From contig CAWGCJ010000007.1 of NCBI GenBank assembly GCA_963821095.1, positions 310,001-374,000 of the forward strand: a DNA stretch of 64,000 nucleotides. Direction: 5' to 3'. The stretch is from CAVPHV01 sp963821095 (GTDB lineage: Bacteria; Actinomycetota; Acidimicrobiia; Spongiisociales; UBA5794). Under the pieces are notes generated by a model. It saw only the letters and a program-made list of their open reading frames with translations, was not told where the DNA came from and did not search any database. This document shows, one piece after another, positions 37,301 to 48,051 of this stretch; the stretch's first letter is position 1; each line of letters opens with the position of its first letter. A program made the position numbers and the translations under genes.

Positions 37301-37767
37301 TCGATGCCGTAGGCGTGATGGAGGCCGGTGTTGAACCACTGCGGGGAGTTCGGGGCGGCCATCTGGTGGACCAGCATGTAGCCGAGTTCGTCCTCGAACA
37401 CCTGGGCATCGTCGGTCGATGCGAAGTAGCCGTGCTCTTCGCCCCACCAGCGCCACGTCGACGCCAGGCGCTCGATGACCTGGCGGGCGGAGCGTTCCGG
37501 GCCAAGCACCGGTGCGCCGTCGTCGTCGAGGATCGGCTTGCCGTCGGCGTCGACCTGGGGGACGCCCGCCTTGCGGAAGTACTTCGAGACCATGATGTCG
37601 GCGGCCACTTGGGACCAGCCCGATGGGATCTCAGCATCGGTCATCTCGAACACGATCGAGCCGTCGGGATTGGTGATCCGGGAGTCTCGCTGACTCCATT
37701 CGACCGACTCGTAGGGATCCTCTCCCTCTGTCGTGAAGCGACGTTCGACGCGGAGACCCTTCGTCAT
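34324..37767 (-). CDS. nrdJ: Class II (adenosylcobalamin-dependent) ribonucleotide reductase (three frameshifts)
   Basis: ATG at 37767 behind GGGAGGAAAC. About 1,147 residues when joined across shifts near 36615 (beside a C5 run), 36095 and 34980; the last two look like single extra bases. Family blocks: NSPQWFNTGL, APHACFIQAVGDDL, LFKFGSGTGTNFSNIR, NPCSEYMFLDNTACNLASLNL (radical-site Cys-x-Glu), VLAPTGTIGLLMDCDTTGVEPDF, and a C-terminal zinc-ribbon-like tail CDTCGHITVRNGSCYRCLNCG that serves redox transfer. The enzyme makes deoxyribonucleotides without oxygen dependence, using vitamin B12 as radical source. The promoter carries two NrdR boxes and a DnaA box. Confidence 0.95.
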
Positions 37768-37823
37768 TGTTTCCTCCCGGCGGTTCCTGGCTCGGTGCTC
37801 ATTGGCGATAGTTGTCAACAGTG

Positions 37824-37832
37824 TTATCCACA
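37824..37832 (+). promoter_or_regulatory. Perfect DnaA box upstream of nrdJ
   Basis: TTATCCACA, identical to the consensus DnaA 9-mer, 57 bases upstream of the nrdJ start and 4 bases from the first NrdR core. In E. coli, DnaA acts on nrdAB; here the same link is only inferred from position. Confidence 0.6.
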
Positions 37833-37833
37833 A

Positions 37834-37882
37834 CCACAACATCTTGGGGTAGGGAAGTGGCTGAGGCCCTAGATGTTGCGCA
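37834..37882 (-). promoter_or_regulatory. Tandem NrdR boxes of the nrdJ promoter
   Basis: Two 16-base sites share the NrdR core CWANATNTWG: CAACATCTTG at 37837-37846 and CTAGATGTTG at 37869-37878. The cores are 32 bases apart, three helical turns, the usual spacing of paired NrdR boxes. They lie 70-115 bases upstream of the nrdJ start. NrdR senses ATP/dATP and represses reductase genes; its own gene is not in the window. Confidence 0.8.
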
Positions 37883-38092
37883 GGGACCTGCGATGTTACT
37901 TACACAGATGTAACTACGCAAGTGTTCTCTGAGCCCACAAAATGGGGGTTTTGGGGGCGCGGCGACTCCTTGGTGCGGTGTCCGGGGGAAGTCAGAACCG
38001 TTCTACCGGAAGGCTTTGCGGCCCCGCAAGCTCATCCCGTGGTTTTTCTTCGCGGGACGGGAAGTTATTTCGCGGACCCGCTCCGGACGCGA

Positions 38093-38121
38093 GTTCGCCC
38101 CCGGCTGAGCCGGGGGCGAAC
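38093..38121 (-). terminator. Terminator of the giant repeat protein gene
   Basis: GTTCGCCCCCGGC (38093-38105), loop TGA, GCCGGGGGCGAAC (38109-38121): a perfect 13-bp stem 25 bases past the most likely stop at 38146. The rest of the 378 bases between that stop and nrdJ holds the nrdJ promoter and no credible gene. Confidence 0.8.
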
Positions 38122-38145
38122 GGTTGGTGGGTGACTGGTTTTGGT

Positions 38146-41100
38146 CTAGGCGGGAGCATCGCCCCAGAGATCGAGCCGTGACCTGCGCGGTGTCGGTGCC
38201 ACCCCACACGTTCTCGGCGCGGTAGGTGAACGAGACGCAGGCATGTTCGAAGAACGGGTGGTCAGCGAGGAAGATAGACCTCGCCGTTGTCCCAGACGTC
38301 GATCCAGCCCACCGGGAATCCGAAGTCACGAAAACCGGAATGCGTCACGACGTCGACGAACGGGAGGCCGTTGACTTCGACCACGCTGAGACCGTCACCC
38401 AGATCGTTCTCCAAGCCATTGCCGAGGTGCCAAAGTCGAATCACGAACCGTCAAAGGAGTCGTCCACGGCGTCCATGTCGTCGCGTGCCGGTCACGACTC
38501 ACGAGCACCTCGGCTGCGTCCGTGCCACCGAAGCCGTCGTCGACCTCGTAGGTGAACACGTCGGCCACAACATGGCCATCCGGGAGGAAGTTCAGCCCCT
38601 CATCCAGGAACAGCACAAAGTCGCCGGCCTCGTCGACGAGGATCTGGCCGATGGTGTACTCGGTGTCGGTCAACCGTCGACGCCCGAAAGGGTCTGGTCG
38701 ATCGGGGTGACGGTCAACTTGTCGTCGTCCGCGTCGCTGTCGTTGTCGAGTAGCGACCCGGTGACCTCGCCGTCGTCCTCGAACGCCTCGATGACGTCAT
38801 CCTCGGCGACGGGCATCCAGTTGATGCTGATCGTCACCTGGGCCCAGGCCTCGCCGCCGTTGCCGTCGATCACCCGGTAGAGCCAGGTGTCGGTGTCGCC
38901 CTCGCCGAGACCGCCGGTGTTCTCGTACAGGAACGTGCCGTCGGGGCCCGGGATGACCGTGCCCGTGGTGCCGTCGACGTCGACGCCGACCACGGAGAGT
39001 CCGGTGTCATCGACGTCGTAGTCGTTGTCGAGCACGCTGGCTGTCACGAACGAGGACTCGTCGCTCCGCATCCGGAACCCTTCGCCCGAGTCGTCCTTGG
39101 CAACCGGGTCGTCATTCACCGGGTGAACGGTGATGGTGACGGTGGCTTCGAGCGAGTCTTCGCCCTTGGTATCGCGTGCGACGTACGTGAAGCCGTCGCC
39201 CCCACTGAAGTCGTCATCGGGGGTGTAGACGACCTCTCCGTTGACGACCTCGGCGGTTCCCGCCGTGGGGTCCTCGACGATGATCGGGGTCAGATCGGCG
39301 GGGTCGTCCTCGACATCGGTGTCGTTGCTGGTGACGTCGATCGTCACCGGGGTGTCCTCGTCGGTCTCGGCCTCATCGTTGACGGCTTCGGGCAGGTCGT
39401 TGACCGCCCAAACGTCGAGATAGACGGTGGCCGTTGCCTCGGCGCCAAAGCCATCGATGATGGTGTAGTCGAACTGGTCAGGCCCGAAGTAGTTCGGATC
39501 CGGCGTGTAGTCCAACTGCAGGGGACCGATGGCCTCGATGGTGACGAAGGGGGCGTCGGCCAGCGTGACCGTTCCGTTGGTCCGGATCGGTCCAACCGGC
39601 GATCGAGATCGAGTCGTCGAAGTCGGCTTCGGGAGGACTGTCATTCTCGAGCACCGAGATCGTGACCGACTCGGTCCTCGTCCGTCTCGGCAAAGTCGTC
39701 GACCGCCACCGGGTCATCGTTGACCGGGAGCACGTCGACTACGACCTCGGCGTCCCAATCCGAGATGCCTTCGTCGGTGTCTTCAACGTAGTACCAGAAC
39801 GAGTCTTGGCCGTAGAAGTCCGGAGTGGGGGTGTAGACAATCTCCCCATCGACGACGGCAACCTCGCCGTTGCTCGGGCCATCCTCACCAAGAATCGGCG
39901 TAAGGGCATCAGGCAGATCTTCGACGTCGAAATCGTTGTCCGTTACATCGATGGAGATCGGGGTGTCCTCATCGGTGACGTTGTCGAGATCGTCGAATGG
40001 TTCGGGCAGGTCGTTGACCGACAACACGTTGATGGAGACGGTCGCCGTCGACTCGAGAAGGCCATCGGTGATCGTGTAGGTGAAGCTGTCCGGTCCGAAG
40101 TAGTCTGGGTCCGGCGAATAGAACACCGGCTCGCCTTCGAAGCCGTTCTGGACCTCTCGGAGCCCAGGACCCTCTCCCCACTCAACGAAGCCGTTCGCCG
40201 GCTGCTCGACATCGGAGATCCAGAAGAAGTCACCGTCGACGTCGCTGTCGTTCTCTGTGACCCAGATCACGACCGGTTCGTCCTCGGGCGTCTCGATGCC
40301 GACATCGTCGACCGCATCTGGGGCATCGTTGACCGGGGGGACGAGGACGTCGACCCATTTCGCGAGCAACGATTCGTCGCCTTCGCTGTCAACCGCGGCG
40401 TACCAGAAGCCGGCGCCTTGGCCGTTGAAGTTCTCGGCGGGAGTGAAGACCACCTGACCTTCGACCACTGCGGCCGTCCCGAACATTGGCTCGCCCTTGA
40501 GGGCCGGGCTCAGGGCTGTCGCGGCAGTCTTCGACGTCGAAGTCGTTGGCGGTCACGTCGATGGTCACCGGCGTGTCCTCATCCGTCTCCACGCCGAGGT
40601 CCGGCAATGTGACCGGACGATCATTGACCGGGAGAATCTCAACCGTCACCGTTGCGGTCGAGATAGCTCCCCACGGGTCCTCGATGGTGTACTCGAACGT
40701 ATCCGATCCGAAGTAGTCCCGGTTGGGGAAGTAGGTCAGACCACCGAATCCCGGTGGAAGGTCGATGGCGGTGGCGGCGAAATCGTCGCCTCCCCAGTCG
40801 ACCCAACCGTTGGTCGGCTCGGTGACGCTGATGATCCAGAATGGGTCCTCGTCGACGTCGAAGTCGTTGTCGAGAACCGGGATCCACAGCGGTTCATCCT
40901 CGAGGCCTTCGTAGCCCAGGTCATCGACGGCTTCAGGCGCGTCGTTGACCGGGTTCACGGTTATGTGGACCGTAGCCGCGTTGGATGCGCCGCCGTCCGT
41001 GTCCTCGACGTAGTACGGGATCCACTGTTCGGCCCCAGAAGTTGGCCGGCGGCGTGTAGCGGATCTCTCCGTCGACGACCTCGGCACTGCCGTCCCACTT

Positions 41101-44100
41101 GCCCTCAATGATCACCGGCGTCAAGTCGCTGGAGTCATCCTCGACATCGCTGTCGTTGGCGGTGACGTCGATGGTGACCGGTGTGTCCTCGAGAGTCTCG
41201 TTGTCCAAATCGTCGTTGGCGACCGGCAGGTCGTTGACCGAGTTGACGGTCACCGTGACGATGGCACTCGATTCGACGCCGTACTCGTCACGCATCGTGT
41301 ACTCAAACGTGTCCTCGCCGAAGAAGTCGGCCGGCGGGACGTAGCGGACCTGGTTGCCGACGATGGCAACGATGCCCTGGGTCCCACCGAACTCGAGGGC
41401 GATCACCTCGAGGATGGCTCCGTCGTCGGCATCCGTGTCGTTGGCGAGCACGTCGATGTCGACCGTTGTGTCCTCGTCGGTGGTCGGGGTGTCGTCGACC
41501 GCCACGGGGGCGTCGTTGATCCCGAGAACGTCGACGGACACGAACGCGGTGTCTGTGCCGCCGTGATCGTCGCTCACTGTGTACTCGAACACATCCTGGA
41601 AGACTTCACCCTCAGGCACGAAGTCCAGGCCTCCAACCGGGTCGTAGGTGACCGATCCGTCCGGGTTCACCAGGACCGAGCCTTCGGTCTCCTCCAAGGC
41701 GCGGGCAGCGCTCACGAAGAGGCGGTCTCCAAGGTCTGGGTCGTAGTCGTTCCCGGTGAGTCCGTAGAAACGTAGCCGCCGTCTCTTCATTGGTGAAGAA
41801 CGGTCCGTCGTCGTAGGCGAAGGGATCGTCGTTTTCGCCGTGGAGGGTGATCGTGACCGTTGCGGTCGAGGTCTCTTCACCATCGCTGATCGTGTACTCG
41901 AACGCATCGGAGACGGAAGAGCCCAAGGGGAGGAAGCCGTCAGTCAGCATCGATACGAAGAACAGGAAGCCGTCGTCTTCCACCGCGAAGTAGCCGACGA
42001 GCAGTTCCCCCTCGTACCACGCAAACTCCTCACCCTCGTTCATGGGTTGGCCGTTGATCTGCGACGACCCTCAGTTCGTCGCCATCGATGTCCGAGTCGG
42101 GTCCGTTGCCGTTGTCCTCAAACAGGCTTCCCTCGAAGAAGTCGCCTTCTTCGCCAAACCCGATGTACTCGTGCTCGCCGAAGTGGAAGTCATCGTCCTG
42201 GGCTACCGGCGCGTCGTTGATCGGGAGGACCTCGACGTCGACCGCAGCGGTTTCGGCGGAGGTGCCGCCGTCGGTGTCGGTGACCTCGTAGGTGAAGCTA
42301 TCAGGTCCGTTGTAGTCGGGGTCGGGGTTGTACTCGACGCCACCTTCGACCAGGGCGACCGAGCCGTTCTCCGGCTCGTCCACGATGGTGATGGTGAGGT
42401 CGGCGGCGTCGTCTTCGACGTCGGAGTCGTTGTCGAGCACGTCGATGGTCACCGGGGTGTCTTCGTCGGTCTCGATTCCGAGGTCGTCCTCGGCGATCGG
42501 AAGGTCGTTGATCGGGCCGACGTTCACGGTCACGGTTGCCGTGGACTCGAGGTCACCGTCGGTGATGGTGTAGGTGAAGCTGTCCTCCCCGAACGTGTTC
42601 TCGTCGGGGGTGTAGACCAGTTCGCCTTCGATCTCTTCGACCGTGCCGTTGGCGGGGTCAGCTGAACGAATCGATGCTGATCTCGCTGTCGACGTCGGTG
42701 TCGTTGTCCAACACGTCGATCGCAACGGGCTCGTCCTCGTTGGTTGCAGCCTCATCGTCCTCTGGCCACTGGGGCGTCGTTGATGGGGAGGACCTCGACG
42801 TCGACCGCAGCGGTTTCGGCGGAGGTGCCGCCGTCGGTGTCGGTGACCTCGTAGGTGAAGCTATCGGGTCCGTTGTAGTCGGGGTCGGGGTTGTACTCGA
42901 CGCCACCTTCGACCAGGGCGACCGAGCCGTTCTCCGGCTCGTCCACGATGGTGACGGTGAGGTCGGCGGCGTCGTCTTCGACGTCGGAGTCGTTGTCGAG
43001 CACGTCGATGGTCACCGGGGTGTCTTCGTCGGTCTCGATTCCGAGGTCGTCCTCGGCGATCGGAAGGTCGTTGATCGGGCCGACGTTCACGGTCACGGTT
43101 GCCGTGGACTCGAACTCACCGTCGGTGATGGTGTAGGTGAAGCTGTCGGGCGCCGAAGAAGTTCTCGTTCGGGGTGTAGACGAAGTCGTCGCCACCGAGG
43201 CCAAGCTCGACCACGCCGCTCGTGCGCCGGCGTGAACGCATCGATCCCGATCGAGCTGTCGACGTCGATGTCGTTGAGCAACACGTCGATCGCAACGGGC
43301 TCGTCCTCGTTGGTTGCAGCCTCATCGTCCTTGGCCACTGGGCCGTCGTTGACGCCATCGACCATCACCGCAACGGTGGCTGTGCCGGTCTCGCCCTTGG
43401 GGTCGGAGATGGTGTACTCAAACGTGTCGACGGCAAAACTGCCGACGTTGAGGTGCTCGTACATGCCATTCGGGTCATAGGTGAAGGACCCGTCTGCGTC
43501 GACCATGATCTCGGCGCCAGAAGGCAACGTGAGAGGTTGGCCAACCTCGTTCTCGTCGCCATCGACCGCCACGACGGCCAGCGGGTGCCCGTTCGGGTCG
43601 TAGTCCTCACCGTTGCCGTTGTCGAGCAGCAGCATGCCGCGGGTTGCCTGATCCTCGTTCGTATCGAACTCGTCGTTCATGGCTACGGGCGGATCGTTGA
43701 GGTCGTCGTCTTCGCAGTCGATCGGGAACTCGGTACCCATGCAGCGGTCAAAACCGATGCCGCCGTCGGCAGTGTCGGAGTCGGCGCCTCCGTAGAGGAG
43801 GTCGTCGCCTCCCTCGCCGGCCAGCATGTCGTCGCCGCCGTTGCCTCGCAGGTCGTCGTCGTCATCGGCGCCGGAAAGGTTGTCGGCTCCCGGGCCGCCC
43901 TCGGCGTAGTCGGTGCCGGGGCCGCCAAAGCCGCGGTCGTCGCCGTCGTTACCGCGCATGGTGTCGTCGCCGTAGCCGCCGTTGAGCAAGTCGTTGCCGG
44001 CGCCGCCAATCAGGCTGTCGTTGTCTTGGTTGCCGCGCAGGGTGTCGTCGCCGGGGCCGCCGAACAGGTCGTCTTCTCCGTTGCCGCCGGCGAGGTCATC

Positions 44101-44397
44101 GTTGCCGGCCGCGCCGTATGCCACGTCAGCGCCGTCGCCGCCTTTGATCGTGTCGTCCCCAGATCCACCACAGATGACGTCGTTGCCTCCGCCGCCGTCG
44201 ATGACGTCGGCACCTCCCAGGCCAAGGATCACGTCGTCGCCGGGGGTACCGGAAAGCGTATCGTTACCGGGTGTACCGGTGATGGTTGCCGGAATGCCGT
44301 TGCACGCGGTTGGCGTGGCGGCCTGGGCGGGGCTGGTGAGTGCAAGCGTCGAAACGGCGAGTGCAAACACAGCAAACAGGCGAAATGCGCGCTGCAT
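38146..44397 (-). CDS. Giant secreted RTX/cadherin-like repeat protein (many frameshifts)
   Basis: ATG at 44397 behind GAGGAG. Residues 1-26 are a signal peptide ending SPAQA. Residues about 36-215 are some twenty glycine-aspartate nonapeptides of the RTX type (GGGGNDVICGGSGDDTIKGG), which bind calcium. The rest, about 1,850 residues, is at least seventeen tandem cadherin-like/Ig-like repeats of 90-100 residues with the pattern NDxPxAxDD...TDEDTPVTIDVxxNDxDVEDD...YTPxxDFxGxDSFTY. The chain must change frame about a dozen times; the last part reads VWGGTDTAQVTARLWGDAPA with a stop at 38146-38148. Total is near 2,080 residues. The protein is probably an extracellular adhesin or surface filament. 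No type I secretion genes are adjacent and the signal peptide argues for Sec export. Confidence 0.8.
42210..43335 (-). repeat. 563-bp tandem duplication inside the giant repeat gene
   Basis: The stretch 42211-42586 recurs at 42774-43149, offset by exactly 563 bases, with about five substitutions in 376 bases. The flanking parts of the unit are more diverged but share a block of about 50 bases at 42711 and 43280. Each unit encodes roughly two cadherin-like repeats, so the copy is in phase with the protein architecture. Confidence 0.85.
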
Positions 44398-44708
44398 GTT
44401 GGGGGACTCCTCAGTCGCGGATACGGTCAGCGCCAGAAGCTGGACGCATCCGAGTCCTTCGACAGATCCGTCGAGAAACTTGAACAGATAGTGGCGGCAG
44501 CTCACTCTTTTTGTTTGTGCGTGGCGCAGCCGCCGTTCCGGCGGGGCTGCAACGCCGCGGGCCTGGATTCGGAGCCACGCACGGACGAGGAGGTCGTTCT
44601 CACCCAACTCTCATATTCGCCTCAGATCCACTCATCGGGCGGCGGCATAGTGGGTCTTGTACATCGATCACCAAACACAACGATCGATTGACACCCTCCC
44701 TCCCACGA

Positions 44709-44735
44709 CCGGGTGCCGGCTCAGCCGGCACCCGG
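44709..44735 (+). terminator. Hairpin with plus-strand U-tract
   Basis: CCGGGTGCCGGC (44709-44720), loop TCA, GCCGGCACCCGG (44724-44735), then TTTCT. It is a perfect 12-bp stem, but no plus-strand gene lies upstream, so it may end an unseen transcript or block readthrough toward 44921. Confidence 0.5.
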
Positions 44736-44864
44736 TTTCTCATGGTGGAGAAGGTTTACCAAACCTTCAGGTCTGCTTCACCCCATGCTCACTTCGATCT
44801 GTCATTGTGGTGTTACTGAATCGGGGAATGATCGAAGCCAACCGATCGAGTCCTCCTCCAAAAT

Positions 44865-44905
44865 GGCCCGGCGTCGGGTATCTCGGCGCCGGGCCGCCTC
44901 CTTTT
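44865..44905. terminator. Bidirectional terminator after the four-helix membrane gene
   Basis: GGCCCGGCG (44865-44873) pairs with CGCCGGGCC (44887-44895). The plus strand continues with GCCTCCTTTTTGG and the minus strand with ATTTTGGAGG, so it can work both ways. It lies 26 bases past the stop of the gene at 44921-45369. Confidence 0.75.
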
Positions 44906-44920
44906 TGGGGTGCCTCTGGG

Positions 44921-45369
44921 CTAGCCCTGGCGACGAAGGAAGAAGGCGCCGACCCCGAACAACCGGCGGCCGCCACGTACACGAAGAAGAAGAACAGGCT
45001 CGCCCCATCCGGTGAGAAGTGGCCGAACAGCCAATTGAGCAGCGTGACGACGCCGATCGCCGCTACCGCCCACGCCGCCATCTCGACGAACCACGGGTAG
45101 AACCGATGCCAGGGCGCCTCGCGTCCGGTGTAGTAGAAGAAGACCCCGGTGATGGACGCAAGGGCGAGCAGCCAGGAGGCTTCCGAGATGAAGTACTCGC
45201 CGAGCAGGATCTCACCGAGGAGCAGGTTGACCAGCAGGAGGAGCACGGCGCCGAACGCGATCAATTGCTCGCCGAAGGTGAACTGTGCGATGGCACGTTG
45301 GGCGTGGTCGGCCACCGAGGGCTCGGGTGGCTTGTTCTCCTGGTTCCCGAAGCTGGCGTCGTCGGTCAT
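44921..45369 (-). CDS. Four-helix membrane protein of unknown function (frameshifted near the end)
   Basis: About 149 residues from the ATG at 45369. A polar N-terminus (DDASFGNQENKPPEPSVADHAQ) precedes helices near residues 35-55, 63-80, 95-113 and 125-149. Near 44960 the frame shifts and the last helix resumes as LFGVGAFFLRRQG with a stop at 44921-44923, a sensible membrane protein end. I recognise no family. It follows the F420-type oxidoreductase gene on the same strand, about 100 bases on, and may belong to that transcript. Confidence 0.6.
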
Positions 45370-45476
45370 GGATCCTCCTGGGAATTCTGTGACGGGGACT
45401 CTGCCGATGGAGAATCTTCGGCCGCGGGTGGCCGCTCCTGAACCAGGGAATCAGACGAGCACCGGCCGTCTGCGGG

Positions 45477-46479
45477 CTAGCCCTGGACGGCGGGGATGAC
45501 CTGCTCGCCGTAGGCGCGCATGTCCCTTCCTGGTTGTCGTGCATCAGGTAGAGGCCGAAATGGTCGACCCCCATCGCCTTGAGCATCTCAGCTTCTCGAT
45601 GTGGGCTTCGGCCGGGCCGAGCACACAGAAACGGTCGACGATTTCGTCAGGCACGAAGTCGGTGGTCGGGCCGGTCTTGCCGTGGTCGTCGTAGTCGTAG
45701 GACTCCCGCGCCTTGATGTAGTCGGACAGCACCTTCGGCACCATCGCCTCGTCGTCTCCGTAGCGGTGGACGAGGTCGACGACGTGGTTGCCCACCATGC
45801 CGCCGAACCAGCGGAGTTGATCACGCTGCTCCTTGAGGTTGTCACCGACGTAGGCAGGGGCGACGACGCAGATCTTGATCTCATCGGGGTTACGGCCCAC
45901 GTCTTCGGCTGCGGCTCGCACCGCATCCATCGTCCACTCGAGGATCTGGGGATCGGCGAGCTGCAGGACAAAGCCGTCCGCATGGCGTCCGATAGTGCGC
46001 AGCGCCCGCGGCCCATACCCGGCCACCCACATCGGCAGGTTCCATCCCTCGCCGACGATCCACGGGATGCGGATCAGGGTGTCGTGATAGGTGACCTCCC
46101 TGCCGGCAACGAGATCCTTGATGACCTCCATGGCTTCGACCATCGTCACCAGCGTCGTCGGCTTCTTGCCGATGTAGCGCAGTGCCGAATCGCCGCGACC
46201 CATTCCGCAGACGGTGCGTCCGTCGAACATGTCGTTGAGAGTGGCAAACAGGGAAGCCAGCACCGTCCAGTCACGTGTCCCCGGGTTGGTGACCATCGGC
46301 CCGACGATCATCCGTTCGGTGGCGGCGAGGATCTGGGAGTAGATGACGAACGGCTCCTGCCAGAGCACGTGGGAGTCGAACGTCCAGCCGTAGGTAAAGC
46401 CGTTGTCTTCCGCCAGCTTGGCCAACTCGACGACTCGCGTGGCCGGTGGGTCGGTTTGCAGCACGACCCCAAAGTCCAT
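45477..46479 (-). CDS. LLM-class F420-dependent oxidoreductase (two frameshifts at the end)
   Basis: Start at the Met at 46479 (MDFGVVLQTDPPATRVVELAKLAEDNGF). The luciferase-like TIM barrel is clear: YGWTFDSHVLWQEPF, VGPMVTNPGTRDWTVLASLFATL, GMGRGDSALRYIG, PMWVAGYGPRALRTIGRHADGF. These features fit the F420-using branch (Mer/Fgd type) better than the FMN branch, but cofactor choice is inferred. Near 45590 and 45528 the frame shifts and the chain ends as MLKAMGVDHFGLYLMHDNQE then DMRAYGEQVIPAVQG with the stop at 45477. Its position at the end of the pyrimidine-type cluster suggests a redox step in that pathway. Substrate unknown. Confidence 0.8.
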
Positions 46480-46546
46480 GTGGTCGACGCGGTGGGGTCC
46501 CGACACAGCGTGGCGTGCCGGCCTTCGCCACCCATGGTCGGCTGGG

Positions 46547-48040
46547 TCAACCATGTTGGGGGAACCCCAGGTCGACACCGCGGTGGATGGGGTCCGACCA
46601 GCGGCTGATCACAGCCTTCTGCCTGGTGTAGAAATGCACCCCGTCGGGGCCGTAGATCGCGTGGCTGCCAAAGATCGACTCCTTCCATCCGCCAAAGCTG
46701 TAGAACGCCAGCGGCACCGGGATCGGTACGTTGATACCGACCATGCCGACTTGGATCTCGCTCTGGAACCTGCGGGCGGCGCCACCATCATTGGTGAACA
46801 CCGCAGTGCCATTGCCCCAGCGGTTGTCGTTGACGAGTTTCACGGCGTCCTCGTAGTGGTCGACACGAACCACTGAGAGCACCGGGCCAAAGATCTCGTC
46901 CCGGTAGATCGACATGTCCGGGGTCACGTTGTCGAACAGGGTCGGGCCGACCCAGAAGCCGTTCTCGAACCCGTCGACGGTGAGCCCGCGCCCGTCCGCC
47001 ACCAGTGTCGCGCCGGCTTCGGCTCCGGCGTGGATGTAGCCCGTGACCCTGGCGCGATGCTCCGCGGTGATCAGCGGTCCCATCTCGGCGCCCGGCTCGG
47101 TGCCCGGCCGCACCTTCAGGGCCGCCATCCGTTGCTCGATCTTCGGGATCAGTTCATCACCGGCGTTGCCGACGGCAACGATCACCGAGATGGCCATGCA
47201 GCGTTCTCCTGCTGAGCCGTAGCCGGCAGACACCGCGGAGTCTGCGGCAAGTTCCATGTCGGCATCGGGCAGGACGATCATGTGGTTCTTGGCGCCGCCG
47301 AGAGCTTGGACCCGTTTCCCGTTGGCGGTTCCGGTCTCGTAGATGTAGCGGGCTACCGGTGTTGAGCCCACGAACGAAACGGCCGCGATGTCCGGGTGCT
47401 CCAAGATGGCGTCAACCGCAACCTTGTCGCCGTGGACCACGTTGAAGACTCCGCTCGGCAGCCCAGCCTCGGCCAGCAGTTCCGCGGCCAACTGTGAGGT
47501 GGATGGGTCCCGCTCCGAAGGCTTCAGCACAAACGTGTTGCCGCAGGCGATGGCGATCGGGTACATCCACATGGGAACCATCGCCGGGAAATTGAACGGC
47601 GTGATGCCTGCCACGACGCCGAGCGGTTGGCGGATCGTGAACGTATCCACTCCGGTCGACACCTGCTCGGAGTAGTCGCCCTTGAGCAGGTGAGCGATGT
47701 TGCAGGAGAACTCGATGACCTCCAAACCGCGTTGTACTTCGCCCCGGGCATCATCGAGGGTCTTGCCGTGCTCGGAGGTGAGGGTCCTGGCGATGTCGTC
47801 GCGGTGTTTCGCCACCAATTCGCGGAACGCAAACATGATCGTTTGACGCCTCGTGAGCGGCGCGGTGCCCCACGTCTCGAACGCATGGCGGGCGGTGCGG
47901 ACCGCCGAGTCGACCACGGACGCCGACGCCAGCGCAACTTCGCCGGTTTGCGATCCGGTGGATGGGTCGTACACCGCCCCGGTGCGCTCGGCCGCCGTGG
48001 TCACGGTCTCGCCGTTGATCCAGTGGTTGATCATCTTCAA
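46547..48040 (-). CDS. mmsA: Methylmalonate-semialdehyde dehydrogenase, CoA-acylating
   Basis: 497 residues, frame intact. Aldehyde dehydrogenase blocks are complete: PLGVVAGITPFNFPAMVPMWM, FVLKPSERDPS, AVSFVGSTPVARYIYE, ALGGAKNHMIVLPDAD and the catalytic Cys281 in AGERCMAISV, the MmsA form of this motif. The enzyme converts methylmalonate semialdehyde (from valine or thymine) or malonate semialdehyde (from uracil or beta-alanine) to propionyl-CoA or acetyl-CoA with loss of CO2. It lies 12 bases from the dihydropyrimidinase gene, so it is the natural last step of reductive pyrimidine breakdown here. The transaminase between them is not in the window. Confidence 0.93.
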   Translation of the reverse strand: MKMINHWINGETVTTAAERTGAVYDPSTGSQTGEVALASASVVDSAVRTARHAFETWGTAPLTRRQTIMFAFRELVAKHRDDIARTLTSEHGKTLDDARGEVQRGLEVIEFSCNIAHLLKGDYSEQVSTGVDTFTIRQPLGVVAGITPFNFPAMVPMWMYPIAIACGNTFVLKPSERDPSTSQLAAELLAEAGLPSGVFNVVHGDKVAVDAILEHPDIAAVSFVGSTPVARYIYETGTANGKRVQALGGAKNHMIVLPDADMELAADSAVSAGYGSAGERCMAISVIVAVGNAGDELIPKIEQRMAALKVRPGTEPGAEMGPLITAEHRARVTGYIHAGAEAGATLVADGRGLTVDGFENGFWVGPTLFDNVTPDMSIYRDEIFGPVLSVVRVDHYEDAVKLVNDNRWGNGTAVFTNDGGAARRFQSEIQVGMVGINVPIPVPLAFYSFGGWKESIFGSHAIYGPDGVHFYTRQKAVISRWSDPIHRGVDLGFPQHG

Positions 48041-48051
48041 GAAATACCGCC

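Larger units (their letters stand above)
44398..44920. other. 523-base intergenic region with hairpins
   Basis: This region holds the promoter of the giant repeat gene near 44400-44500. Further on are a hairpin at 44709-44735 (12-bp stem, loop TCA, followed by TTTCT on the plus strand), a palindrome GAAGGTTT-ACC-AAACCTTC at 44750-44768 that could be an operator, and the terminator at 44865. I see no credible gene; a 25-codon frame from 44743 spans the palindrome but has no support. Confidence 0.5.

Noticed and set aside
42210..43335. Regularly spaced repeats as a possible CRISPR array
   Set aside because: The repeats are long, translate into cadherin-like domains and there are no cas genes.
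43222..44691. Plus-strand open frame of 489 codons rich in Val and Gly
   Set aside because: Antisense to the RTX repeats, whose Gly/Asp codons give open mirror frames.
44743..44820. 25-codon frame next to a palindrome as a leader peptide
   Set aside because: No ribosome site of note, no downstream plus-strand gene to attenuate.
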